Below, in pieces: positions 7,901 through 16,254 of a stretch of DNA of 43,237 bases. This DNA is from a virus. The notes under the pieces were generated by a model. That model was not told where the DNA came from. It saw nothing but the letters and a program-made list of their open reading frames with translations, and did no database searches. The DNA is taken from positions 1 through 43,237 of the IMG/VR virus record IMGVR_UViG_3300034106_004434; one strand, 5' to 3'. Numbering within the stretch: position 1 is the stretch's first letter; every line of letters begins with the position of its first letter. A program made the position numbers and the translations under genes.

Positions 7901-9194
7901 TATTAATAAAAACGGAACATGGGTAGACGCTGGCGAACCATCCGATTTAATTTTATCTCCTGGGGACAATATACAATATATTCATACTACAGGCCCTAGC
8001 TATTCAGCTCAGGCCATCAATGGAGATTCAGCAATATTCAAGCAGAATGCCACCAGTTTTAAAATTAAGACCAAGTTGAACGGCTGGGATTATAAAACAT
8101 CTAACTATTCAAGTAATAATGTGGGCTTGGTATATGGATCCCAACCATTTTGGGGTAAAGTTTATAATCAACCAGATGTGGCCAATAATTTCAACAAAGA
8201 AACTGCTTATCTAGGCGGACATGTTCGATACTATAATGATTACATTCCAATCATTCAACCAGAAATTTCTGATCTGGTGTTGTCTAATAATAGTTGGATA
8301 CAATATAATCGCAAAGATGTATACCCATTGAATTGGATTCAGCCCGTAACTTTAAATATCAGTGAAGCTGGGTTGGGTTGGCTGAAATTAAAACTGACCA
8401 CAGAAGTTACTAATCTGTCTGCTCTGTTTCTAAATCAGCCAATGGATAAAGTGGTAATTCTAACCACAGAACCAAGCGATATCTTATTGGAGAGTTATAC
8501 TGATTATAATCTCAACCAATATAACTATTGGGCTCAACAACCCTTTACCTATAAGGAATCCCTATACAGTAATCCAGCGTGCCCTTCGTTATTCCCTGTG
8601 GTTACGTCGGTGTTTATCAGTCCTGCTATGCCATGGGCTAATATGGATAACGTTCACTTTCCAACCATAGCAGCTGTTTCTGTGCCACAAAATCTAAAAT
8701 CCAAAAGGGAATTAGGTTATTTGGTTCCTTCTAATCTAGGCACGTCGTCTTATCTCGGGAAGGGATATACCATGTCTCTGAATGTTGATGCTTTGTCTGG
8801 TCAGACTACTGAATCTTTGTTTTGGGATTTAAATGTTTATGGTGGACGTAATAGAGGCCTAAGCAAACAAGATCAACTAGCTCCTGTATCCATAACCAAT
8901 ATCGACAATTCTTGGTTGTCTGCTCCTTCCACTACGGGATTGTTATCTGGGACTATCATTAATGCTCGTCATTACCAAAAGATGGTCCCATACCAATCGG
9001 ACGTAGAAACTAATGGATATTCTTCCTATGGACTCAGTCGTCCTGAGGATTATAATATATTTTGGACAACTGCCCTATCCTCTACGAAAACAGACTTTAA
9101 TCAAGCCATTCTCCCATTGTTATCTGATGTTGGCACCATTACTGACTGGGCTACAGATCTTTATGGGAATGAATACGGTGTCTTTAAAAGTTAA
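4914..9194 (+). CDS. Giant tail/baseplate protein with von Willebrand A domain
   Basis: 1426 residues. The N-terminal ~250 residues are helical, and a stretch KLKEISQVLVNKRESIKQA followed by a Gly-containing turn and 'GVETLLYQYILNGF' resembles the N-terminal module of T4-like baseplate-associated virion proteins; this is an impression only. The middle is beta-rich. A von Willebrand factor A domain lies at about residues 775-980: VVFLLDYSGSES supplies the DxSxS metal-site motif, TNYIAP a candidate Thr, and IIIGDGHD the later Asp. An intact MIDAS of this kind typically binds a divalent cation and a protein ligand, so a role in adhesion or in regulated baseplate assembly is plausible (inference). 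A Cys cluster (KKECNCKS) occurs upstream of it. The ATG follows a late-promoter motif by 6 bases. The stop shares TTAA with the convergent gene. Confidence 0.85.
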   Translation: MAFDLKTPAPLALTEWTKRYPLFSTQDTKAGYMAYLRAWYKQQPTSEQDKIDEFQLKYVQLLQELSYLFSPEESNLFLSDIDWTNEEDIVLVIPIFARKLKEISQVLVNKRESIKQAKQKYSIAGTNDGVETLLYQYILNGFTQRNQITQIPYSPLRGQLPALSSIGGDFRVEIEELYDTQTYFDSDPALPVSAYDLVTSAAVPFDNMGVEQLNQLLTNRFLAKVSDNTVAAVFRSLYPGISADTFDVQAASLTEQSQASKQYMGAVVYSVSGGYIDNAPDLQSSLDFVSGNNWFLWPNGSKDLNPSKFINTYKPVPLSSSNLLASGAAGGNNINNSDLLFVESAGKVSGAWLSLFFDKVSAAKMSAHIKGETTRDFRYPYPGFNLTQIGLNWNGFNLSDNNLPIFNLLSNEVQASILREYWTKTLPLSAATDLDINKSDLVSCGAFAGPNSLSADVISLRSSMNALDSVYTDQLTGTSQAFLYKFQYTDIPLSIGASNILWPIGNNSSKVQPTSSWCNNIPLQTLWVPTNMTGAVAGLTLGSSDQIYKLNASDLTPVEGAWLKGASINSLYEDPKTAIAVYNRDATFCAQYIDGPIQPSLALLVEPGDIQSFIWMDQDTPADQVFAFVPHKTDCNYLISKKECNCKSIQYSPIGHQGDKLTDHGSVTDILFADPQGLGSNFAINTYTDTRGFNALQSPQFSFFSLTSAADDAVGWGPGNWKSNNGDTMILKTGSRYTYIRTPFPANINKLPTYFICLYPYKNISSQYKYEETDVVFLLDYSGSESANINIINTVASQIIKTLLPDNQTSVQVAAYVFDESARSVFGFIQQPDIVDYALQSTTFNSQASTNYIAPLSAAIGLLTTNLNPSSYNLCNNIENNILNASGQGGGHGRESALKKIIIIGDGHDTVNNIDIVEYWDSVLRAEQYPIQVFSISLGAESADNTVMQNIARPLTNHVDLQSVIINQEVNLSTFAKQIAQQVGNQPVIFPSWQKSINKNGTWVDAGEPSDLILSPGDNIQYIHTTGPSYSAQAINGDSAIFKQNATSFKIKTKLNGWDYKTSNYSSNNVGLVYGSQPFWGKVYNQPDVANNFNKETAYLGGHVRYYNDYIPIIQPEISDLVLSNNSWIQYNRKDVYPLNWIQPVTLNISEAGLGWLKLKLTTEVTNLSALFLNQPMDKVVILTTEPSDILLESYTDYNLNQYNYWAQQPFTYKESLYSNPACPSLFPVVTSVFISPAMPWANMDNVHFPTIAAVSVPQNLKSKRELGYLVPSNLGTSSYLGKGYTMSLNVDALSGQTTESLFWDLNVYGGRNRGLSKQDQLAPVSITNIDNSWLSAPSTTGLLSGTIINARHYQKMVPYQSDVETNGYSSYGLSRPEDYNIFWTTALSSTKTDFNQAILPLLSDVGTITDWATDLYGNEYGVFKS

Positions 9195-9697
9195 GGCGCA
9201 AGGATTTGTGCGATCCTTTTATTGACTCTCACATGTTCTTCAAAAAGGGATAAATTTACATCTTCCTCTGTTTTGAAAAAACATTTCCACACGGGTAATG
9301 GTATTAAAACATTAAGAGCCTTAATGCGGGCACCGCACTTCCTGCAGGGGTTTATTTTACCAGTTATCCATTTTACCACCCAAGACATTGGCGGTGCATG
9401 TAAGATCCATGCCACCAAATCTCCAAAGCCATTAATATATCGAAACTTTAATGAAGGGTCTTTAATTTTCAAGGCTTCTAGATCTATTGGTTGTGTTGGA
9501 GCTGCTGGGTTCTCTGGGTTATGAGAAGAATCAACCATTGACCCAGCAGTATAATCTCCGACCCAACGCCACATGGCTAAATTTTGTTGAGTTGGTGAAA
9601 TTTCTTTGAAAAGATACTTCTCCTTTAGAGCATCTGAAATAGTGTCGACAAACCCTACAATGGTTTGATCTGCCTTATCGAATATAGCATACATCAT
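9191..9697 (-). CDS. Hypothetical protein with Cys pair (possible tail accessory)
   Basis: 168 residues, no recognised family. It opens MMYAIFDKADQTIVGFVDTISDALKEKY, like small phage alpha/beta proteins. It has a possible metal or structural site with PCRKCGARI followed about 15 residues later by another Cys (VWKCFFK). The start at 9697 makes an ATGA overlap with the stop of the upstream fibre-like gene, implying translational coupling and co-expression with the tail block. An in-frame ATG at 9727 lies inside the upstream gene and is less likely. It is the last gene of the 19-kb leftward tail block and converges on the vWA gene. Confidence 0.72.
   Translation of the reverse strand: MMYAIFDKADQTIVGFVDTISDALKEKYLFKEISPTQQNLAMWRWVGDYTAGSMVDSSHNPENPAAPTQPIDLEALKIKDPSLKFRYINGFGDLVAWILHAPPMSWVVKWITGKINPCRKCGARIKALNVLIPLPVWKCFFKTEEDVNLSLFEEHVRVNKRIAQILAP
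9200..9223 (+). terminator. Putative intrinsic terminator of the vWA gene
   Basis: AAGGAT (9200-9205) and ATCCTT (9213-9218) form a 6-base stem with loop TTGTGCG, followed by TTATT. It lies just past the stop at 9194 and inside the 3' end of the convergent gene. The short stem makes this tentative. Confidence 0.45.
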
Positions 9698-10452
9698 AAA
9701 TTTATAGTTCGACCTATAGAAATCCATGCAGTGGTATCCCCAAGCTGTCTTATTTGAAAGTGTTCAATGATATTCCCCTGTATAACAGTTCGTGGCTTAT
9801 AAAAAGAGGTGGTCATCGTCCTGTCTTTGGAAGAAAAGAATCCAGGAATATTAACAGATCTAACTCCATTCAATCCCGTCAAGGTATTATATACAGGCAA
9901 TACGACATGGGCTATTGTGTTTACGGCTGATGGAAAAATATTACTTTGAGTGGTGGTGTTTTTTAAATACTGCAGGCACATCGTGGTAGAAGCCGAAAGA
10001 TTTTTTAATATCGTGGTATCTACACCATTGCCTTTAGAATATCTGGTTGGTAGGTTATTATTGTCTAATAAATCATTATAATACCAGTTCCCAGCAACGC
10101 TAAATACCGAACTTTTAGTAGACAGATAACCAGTAGTGTTAGCAGGCGCCCATCTAGAAACATCTATGTTATAAATTAAGGTAAATTCTGCTGGCACGTG
10201 CTGGTTTTGCCAATATGAACTTAAGGTATTCACTATTCCATATGCATTGGAGTATAAAAATTTAACAGCCGAAAACTCTTTACTGACGGTATCAAACGCA
10301 CTAAGGTTGTTGCTAAAGTTGGTTAATATATCTGTATAGATGCTATTGATGTTGTTAATAGCAATATCCAGACTAACCAGGTTTGTATTGATAATGGCTA
10401 GTGCATCACCTACATTGGCTGATGGGGCTATTTCGTATGTGTATAGTCGCAT
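9694..10452 (-). CDS. Tail fibre-like protein, paralogue 1
   Basis: 252 residues. The N-terminus NVGDALAIINTNLVSLDIAI matches a pattern seen in the next two genes (small-x-x-Leu-x-x-x-Asn-x-x-x-x-x-Leu-Asp). A helical or coiled segment of about 90 residues follows. The C-terminal part is a beta-rich domain containing IAHVVLPVY and STTMCLQYLK. This arrangement suggests a trimeric appendage or fibre subunit with an attachment N-terminus and a variable distal domain (inference). It lies 3 bases after the next upstream gene and overlaps the next downstream gene by ATGA, so the proteins are probably made together in the late tail operon. Confidence 0.72.
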   Translation of the reverse strand: MRLYTYEIAPSANVGDALAIINTNLVSLDIAINNINSIYTDILTNFSNNLSAFDTVSKEFSAVKFLYSNAYGIVNTLSSYWQNQHVPAEFTLIYNIDVSRWAPANTTGYLSTKSSVFSVAGNWYYNDLLDNNNLPTRYSKGNGVDTTILKNLSASTTMCLQYLKNTTTQSNIFPSAVNTIAHVVLPVYNTLTGLNGVRSVNIPGFFSSKDRTMTTSFYKPRTVIQGNIIEHFQIRQLGDTTAWISIGRTINL

Positions 10453-10455
10453 AAA

Positions 10456-11319
10456 TTAAAAGCTTGGAACCCATTTACAGTCTTTAACTATATATGTTAT
10501 AGATCGGGTGCCAATATCTTGGTGTGTCGGGTCTCTCTGCATGTTAGCTATAACATTAATAGAGGACGGAAAAGATCCTACCGACTTGCCATTAACATAA
10601 AAATAGCATCCAGCTGGCACACCTCCTCTATAACAATGAAAGTTGCCTACCGATCTCATAAGATTACAATCACAGGTGCCGGGCAGATGAATACCCGGCC
10701 ACCAAAAAGAAGCATTGCTATAATTTGTAGAACAATCTAAAGTAGCATAGCCATTATAGCCATTGGAACCGTTTGTGCGATTGCCCTGTAGCTGTCCAAT
10801 ACAAACTAGGGAATCTGAAAACGGATATGAGTAATTTAAAATAATGGGGTTATTTGGATCTTCTGTTTGGTATACAAAAAACTGAACATGTATTTTTTGG
10901 TTCTCTGTATAATTTATAGCTGTTCCACTTTGAATGGGGTAATTAATCATCAACCATTCGGGAAGTGTTTTATTGATAAATGTAGTTTCGATGACACTGC
11001 CAGTTACACCGCCGGTGCGTATATTTTTAGCAGATACACTCTGAGGATAAAATGTAAAAATGGGGGTTAACCAGGCGGCGCTATTTTTTTGAGTGGTTGT
11101 GTATGTGGAGTTCCAATCAGCGGATAACGTAGAAACCGACGAGACGGCAGTCAGCCATCCTGTTTCGTTTTGTTTCCAGAAGGAAATAAATGGTAATATA
11201 CTTTGATTGATTTGGTCTTGTATCTGGGCAATTTCAGCGTCCAGCGCTTCAAATATAAAATTTAAAGCAGAGAGATTATTACCGATGGTATTGTTTGGAT
11301 CTGGGTAATTTAGATTCAT
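10456..11319 (-). CDS. Tail fibre-like protein, paralogue 2
   Basis: 287 residues. The N-terminus has IGNNLSALNFIFEALDAEIAQ, the same pattern as its neighbours, followed by a coiled segment and 'WLTAVSSVSTLSADWNSTY', whose Trp spacing resembles the 354-residue neighbour. The C-terminal half is beta-rich with several Cys (DCSTNYS, CDCNLMRSVGNFHCYRGG), which could be disulphide- or metal-stabilised. It ends in a strand-like YIVKDCKWVPSF. Adjacent start/stop overlap at 11319 shows operon organisation. The function is inferred as a virion appendage, with the distal domain differing among the paralogues as expected for receptor-binding proteins. Confidence 0.72.
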   Translation of the reverse strand: MNLNYPDPNNTIGNNLSALNFIFEALDAEIAQIQDQINQSILPFISFWKQNETGWLTAVSSVSTLSADWNSTYTTTQKNSAAWLTPIFTFYPQSVSAKNIRTGGVTGSVIETTFINKTLPEWLMINYPIQSGTAINYTENQKIHVQFFVYQTEDPNNPIILNYSYPFSDSLVCIGQLQGNRTNGSNGYNGYATLDCSTNYSNASFWWPGIHLPGTCDCNLMRSVGNFHCYRGGVPAGCYFYVNGKSVGSFPSSINVIANMQRDPTHQDIGTRSITYIVKDCKWVPSF

Positions 11320-12383
11320 TAGGATATTATTTGCCAGTATAGACTATTACCGACAGGGGTTGCTTGAACTTTAAATGTTAGAACGGTAGCTATAAACCTT
11401 TCTTTATAGAAGTCTGAGAAATTTGATCCGGCGGGTGGATAAAATGGAGTGACTGATGGGTTTGCCCCTGGGTAACTAGAACCACTGGCGATGTATTGTA
11501 CGTGTTTAATTTGGCCTTTGGAAAGAGGTTGATAATTATTATATGATACCAAATTGGCATTCGCTGTGGGAAGGTATGGTTGGCAACCTAGTGGAGTAAT
11601 AGCATCGACGAATGCTCCGGTATTTACCGAATCTTTGCTACAACTATAGACATACGGCACAAGAATTAATCCACCATCAGGCCACAATGCAACACAGGTC
11701 GCACCGTTCGTCGATGGGTTTTCTGTGCATTTCACCCCAAAATAATTGGTTCCAAGTGGATCCCCGGTGGCTATGTTAGTCGCGCAGTAGTTGGGTGTCG
11801 CTGAACCTATCATAGGTCCATATTCATCGCATTTTACTTTATATTTTTGATCTAATATAAAATTATAAGAAACTGTTTGTAGGATTGGTAATTGTATTAC
11901 CAATATTTGACCCGTAACAAAATTCGTAGCTGGGAATGAAACATTTAACCACCCGTCTATAACTGCTTGTTGATTAGTAGCGGTATTTTTCGGCACGATG
12001 CCAGATAGACCTGTATAGGAAGGATATGCAGACACAAACCAATCCTCCCAATACTGAGGAACAGGACACACAATACTGGTGGTTTTAACCCATTCGGTAG
12101 AACTCATTTCCAAAACTGTGGTAGAGGAGCTAATCCAATTATCCTGCCAGGTGGCTATATAATTCATATTAGGCAACCAAATCGAGCTATTGATTTGAAA
12201 TACACTATATAAATTTTGTACGGCTGATGTGTTGGATTTAACTGTATCTAATAGCCTGGCAAGGGCTGAAAGACTGGTATTCAATACATCTAAGGAGGTA
12301 GATGCACATAGATTTTCATCTATTAGTAATACAGAACTGCTAACAGGAGTGGTTCTTAATGAATTGATGTAACTGAAGTTCAT
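11319..12383 (-). CDS. Tail fibre-like protein, paralogue 3
   Basis: 354 residues. The N-terminus STSLDVLNTSLSALARLLD is the same motif as in the two following genes, then comes a segment with regularly placed Trp residues (SSIWLPNMNYIATWQDNWISSS and STEWVKTT). The distal ~200 residues are beta-rich, with many Gly, Asn, Pro and Cys (GATCVALWPDG, YSCSKDSVN). An expansion of such paired paralogues is typical of phage host-recognition loci, where N-terminal attachment parts are kept and tips diverge. The start overlaps the stop of the 1083-residue gene (ATGA). No catalytic motif is seen. Confidence 0.72.
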   Translation of the reverse strand: MNFSYINSLRTTPVSSSVLLIDENLCASTSLDVLNTSLSALARLLDTVKSNTSAVQNLYSVFQINSSIWLPNMNYIATWQDNWISSSTTVLEMSSTEWVKTTSIVCPVPQYWEDWFVSAYPSYTGLSGIVPKNTATNQQAVIDGWLNVSFPATNFVTGQILVIQLPILQTVSYNFILDQKYKVKCDEYGPMIGSATPNYCATNIATGDPLGTNYFGVKCTENPSTNGATCVALWPDGGLILVPYVYSCSKDSVNTGAFVDAITPLGCQPYLPTANANLVSYNNYQPLSKGQIKHVQYIASGSSYPGANPSVTPFYPPAGSNFSDFYKERFIATVLTFKVQATPVGNSLYWQIIS

Positions 12384-15300
12384 TTGGTGTTAAGCCAATT
12401 AATTTTAAGTAATTGCGTATGGCTTGGTATTAATTTTTCGATATTAGTTTTTACAGACTCTTCTATATTAGCTTTAATTTGATCGTTGCCTGGGAAATTG
12501 TAAATGTTGATATTAAAATATTTGCTCTTGCTACCGGGCATATTAAACGTAAACCATTGCTGGATCTCTTCGATGTAATTACGTTGACCCGTTGGCATAT
12601 TCCATACCAAATCAGGCCTAGGTATATCTAAAACAGGAGAGTTCCAATATAATTGCTGAATGATATCAAACATTAAGGGTTTGCGATATATTCTTAAATC
12701 TGCGACTTTTCCGACGAACTTGCAAATATTTTCTATACCAATAATATCATTCAATGTGGTAGACATTACGGTTCCGGCAGCGAGTAGTAGAGAGGATTTA
12801 TATTTATAATCTATTTCAGACGTAAGGGCAGCCTCATCTATAAGATTTGAATCTACATAAGAGGCCAGTGTCTGAGTTTGACTGTCTGCAACCAATGTAA
12901 ATAAGTGCCACCCTGGCGCAAGTGTTGTTTGGTTGGTGGTAAGATAGGTGGGATAGGCACTGCTCTTGGTTTGTATGGCCCATGCCAATTCCTGGTTGCC
13001 TCTCAATCTTATAGAATTGAATCCTGTAAAATCTCCCTTGCCTACAAATATTGGGTCGGAGACATTTTGGGGGTTTGCTGTGGTGGGTAAATTAGAAGCG
13101 TTTAGGTAGTATAGCAAATTACCATTGTCTCCAGTTACAAATATTTCTTTAGAATAGTTGTCCAATATTACCAATAAATCCTGCATCACAGGCGCGGCGT
13201 CACATTTATCTGGAAGTTGGATGGGTGCCTTAATTATACCCACAAACCTGTCTACAGATGGAATTTTTCCTATTTGTTTGGTCCATATAAATAGGTTGGT
13301 GGTTGTATCTAAACAACTAACCATGGAACCATCTAATAAGAAATAAATCTTGTCCTGGGAATCAGCTGTCATCCCATAGCAATTTCCAATAGCAGCAAAC
13401 ATACTTCGGTTATAGACGTGACCACCTACAACTGTAGAATAGAATATGGTGCCATTTAGATATTCCCAAAGCCGGCTATCTGATGTCACCAGAGAATATG
13501 CGGCCGTCGAGAATAATAAATTATTTTCAGTATCTATAGTAATACTATGAGCAGCAGCCGGAGCACTTGATGGGGATGGTGTTGATGTGCTGCTATTGAT
13601 CAACTTAACATATTGCTGATTGGCTTGATCATAAACGTAAACATTAGATTGAGTGTCTGAAATAATGTGTGACGGTTTGTATAATGGTAAAGAAATCGAT
13701 GCTAATAATGTTTGTTGTGGATCGTAATGATATGCCCGTAAGTTTAAATCATCGACAACCCAATAACTCATATCTTCAAGGCGGCAAATTAGACTAAACT
13801 GTCCTGCTGATAATTTATTTGTATCTGTAAGCGTTAGTTTGTAATTCAGAGTATATGCATCAGCTGCATTTTGGTCTATAATGGTGATTAGTGGTGCAAT
13901 TGTTTGTTGACGATTAATTAATCCCCATCCAGACTGATCAAAATTTCCGAATATTTGGTTGCCTTGTATATTATTCCAATCTTCCACAAAGGCCCATAAA
14001 CTAACCGTAAAGTCGGTATCTAATAATATACTGGAAGCAGCAGAAAATATAATGTGACTATTGCCATCAAAGTTAAAGTATTCTGTGGGTGATATATTCA
14101 GTTGATTGATGATCCGATTATTCTGAACGTATGAGGAGGCGTCCTCGACACTGTCAGAAGCGTTCCATGCACTAATATGAAGAGTCTTAAATCCCAAAGA
14201 GTGGAAAGGATCAATCTCTATTAAATTTATAGCAGCCGTTCCGCTTTGTTTTCCTGCGTGTGTATATTGATATTCAACACCAGGCTCTAGTTCTAATTGA
14301 GACGGAATGTCCCATATATAATTCAATAGCGGATCCTTTCTTTCAATGAAGAAATTAACCGCATCAGAACTTAAAGAAAAATATCCTGGGTTATAATATC
14401 GATCCATCCACACTTTGTTACTCTGATCCCCAGAAAGCCAAGAGCACAACCACCGGCCATCAGCTGTGCCTATGCTAGATGGCGTTGGAAAATTGGTAAT
14501 TAATTTGCTATAATCTTTGCGATGGATTTCTATCCTATCAGCAATAAGAGGCACGCTGCCACCTAATGCGCCATTTTCGATAAATCCAGCAGAAGAAAGA
14601 TACATGGCTTCTGCTGTTGGACAAAATCTAAAACTAGTTGATTCATCGGGTTTAAATACTATAGTAGTAGAGTCTGCCTGATACCCAAGATATATTTTTT
14701 CGAATCCATTGGTTTGTGATCCACCCGAAAAAATAGAATTATATCGTCTTTGGACACCATAATTATCAGGTTCATAAGTATAATCCCCAAGTGGCGTTTG
14801 GTGGTTCTTGAGAGGGTGAAATTTTATATCATAAGTGGCTGCTGTGCTGGTAATGGTTGGTTGCTCTATGGCAAATTGAAATAACCAATTTTGATAAAAC
14901 TCACCGTCGTCTAACGATTTGCTATCTATTTGCAACTCTTCTGTATAGACTGTGGGGTTATTTAAATACGTCACTGCGCAGCTAGTTAATTGCATTGTAT
15001 TATTAACTATATTATTTCTAGACGTTAAAGTTAGGGCGACACCGCTAATTGATCCACCAACGCTAATAGTGTTTACTATGGATAGCTTATTTGCTTGTAG
15101 ATATAAAGCAGAAACCCAATTGGTATTAGGGACCATCAAGCACACATTGGTAGGTCCTAATAAATACTCAAATGTTTGATATAAAGATATGGACTCGGGC
15201 GCAAAAAACAATTCAGCACCGAGCATAGACAGATATAAATCTTGCTCATTGGCGATTTTTACAGAACTGCTATTAAATTTTAATGTAAAAATTTCCTGAT

Positions 15301-15631
15301 TTATTAAGTTATCCTGATAATGCAGGTCAATCGCCGATAACACTAAACGATCCCCATCCTGAACGGTTGCCAATGAGGAAGTTCCAACTGCGAGCGGGCT
15401 GTTGATGACTGTTAAGTCTGTAAGATCGTCCGGCTGCTCAAGATTTATGAACGTCGACGGGATTAATGTGTTAGAAAGGATTATGCCTGTGTGATTGTTA
15501 ATTGTGACATCCTGGGCTATTCTAAGACCTCGATGAAAGGCAAATTTTAATCCACTTTCAAACGCATATATGGTGGATGATAAACTATTAAAAGTTACAG
15601 GCCATATGGCCATGGCAGAAGCATTATTCAT
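12380..15631 (-). CDS. Large tail protein: LamG domain interrupted by a propeller
   Basis: 1083 residues. Residues 1-500 are beta-rich with no family recognised. A LamG/concanavalin-like sandwich starts near residue 517 (YFNFDGNSHIIFSAAS, then DFTVSLWAFVEDW). Its closing strands appear only near residues 905-990 (GWHLFTLVADSQTQTLASYVD, then FVGKVADLRIYRKPL). The roughly 280 residues between contain repeats of the NHL/beta-propeller type (DTQSNVYVYDQANQQYVKL, DTENNLLFSTA, DSQDKIYFLLDG). The C-terminal ~80 residues (DLVWNMPTGQRNYIEEIQQWF to LLKINWLNTK) look like an assembly domain. LamG and propellers bind carbohydrates or proteins, so surface binding is a reasonable inference. Start and stop codons overlap both neighbouring genes. 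Confidence 0.78.
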   Translation of the reverse strand: MNNASAMAIWPVTFNSLSSTIYAFESGLKFAFHRGLRIAQDVTINNHTGIILSNTLIPSTFINLEQPDDLTDLTVINSPLAVGTSSLATVQDGDRLVLSAIDLHYQDNLINQEIFTLKFNSSSVKIANEQDLYLSMLGAELFFAPESISLYQTFEYLLGPTNVCLMVPNTNWVSALYLQANKLSIVNTISVGGSISGVALTLTSRNNIVNNTMQLTSCAVTYLNNPTVYTEELQIDSKSLDDGEFYQNWLFQFAIEQPTITSTAATYDIKFHPLKNHQTPLGDYTYEPDNYGVQRRYNSIFSGGSQTNGFEKIYLGYQADSTTIVFKPDESTSFRFCPTAEAMYLSSAGFIENGALGGSVPLIADRIEIHRKDYSKLITNFPTPSSIGTADGRWLCSWLSGDQSNKVWMDRYYNPGYFSLSSDAVNFFIERKDPLLNYIWDIPSQLELEPGVEYQYTHAGKQSGTAAINLIEIDPFHSLGFKTLHISAWNASDSVEDASSYVQNNRIINQLNISPTEYFNFDGNSHIIFSAASSILLDTDFTVSLWAFVEDWNNIQGNQIFGNFDQSGWGLINRQQTIAPLITIIDQNAADAYTLNYKLTLTDTNKLSAGQFSLICRLEDMSYWVVDDLNLRAYHYDPQQTLLASISLPLYKPSHIISDTQSNVYVYDQANQQYVKLINSSTSTPSPSSAPAAAHSITIDTENNLLFSTAAYSLVTSDSRLWEYLNGTIFYSTVVGGHVYNRSMFAAIGNCYGMTADSQDKIYFLLDGSMVSCLDTTTNLFIWTKQIGKIPSVDRFVGIIKAPIQLPDKCDAAPVMQDLLVILDNYSKEIFVTGDNGNLLYYLNASNLPTTANPQNVSDPIFVGKGDFTGFNSIRLRGNQELAWAIQTKSSAYPTYLTTNQTTLAPGWHLFTLVADSQTQTLASYVDSNLIDEAALTSEIDYKYKSSLLLAAGTVMSTTLNDIIGIENICKFVGKVADLRIYRKPLMFDIIQQLYWNSPVLDIPRPDLVWNMPTGQRNYIEEIQQWFTFNMPGSKSKYFNINIYNFPGNDQIKANIEESVKTNIEKLIPSHTQLLKINWLNTK

Positions 15632-16254
15632 TAGCGAGGTGTGGAAAATTGATAAATTTTATTAGTGTTTAATTGCCATGACGCCTCTGTTTGATATGGA
15701 AAAATTACCGAAGCTATGCCCACAAAGTAGTTCGTGACTTCGGGTGTGCGAAAGGAAAATGACACATTAAAATTCCTGGTGGTCTCGTTGAAGCTAATAT
15801 CTATACCATTGACGGCAAGGGTGCCTGAAATGTAAGATGATAACGAACTAACCATTAAATTTTTTGTAATATTTTTATCAACGTCGTGGCAGAACCAAGA
15901 CATAGTTAAATTTTGGCTTAGGGTAACATAAAAAACTTCCCGGGTAACGGGAGACCACCACCACTGGGCATAATCCGTAGGGTCTAATGTTGTTAGGTTT
16001 ATCGATTCTGAAATTGGTAGTATATTTGTATCTACTTTATCAATAGCCACACCATTGCTAGTTTTAATAAGAATGCTGTCCCCAAACGCACATACTCTGT
16101 TAATTGAATTGCTGGTTATATCTTCAAAAAAACTAGTGCCACTATATTTTAAAAAGGCACTGGAGAGAGTTGTCACTGCTACCGGGAGATTATCCGTTGA
16201 CCGCTTAATCCACATTGCGCCGCTGTTCTGTTGTTTGTCTGCTATTTTACTCAT
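15631..16254 (-). CDS. Hypothetical tail-operon protein
   Basis: 207 residues, no recognised family. It starts MSKIADKQQNSGAMWIKRSTD, a Gln/Lys-containing N-terminus, and continues with beta strands rich in Ser, Thr and aromatic residues (DYAQWWWSPVTREVFYVTLSQ). The start overlaps the previous stop by ATGA and its stop overlaps the start of the 1083-residue gene (TAATG). It therefore sits inside a translationally coupled chain of tail genes. Size and composition suit a small baseplate or fibre-connector protein. That role rests on position only. Confidence 0.68.
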   Translation of the reverse strand: MSKIADKQQNSGAMWIKRSTDNLPVAVTTLSSAFLKYSGTSFFEDITSNSINRVCAFGDSILIKTSNGVAIDKVDTNILPISESINLTTLDPTDYAQWWWSPVTREVFYVTLSQNLTMSWFCHDVDKNITKNLMVSSLSSYISGTLAVNGIDISFNETTRNFNVSFSFRTPEVTNYFVGIASVIFPYQTEASWQLNTNKIYQFSTPR

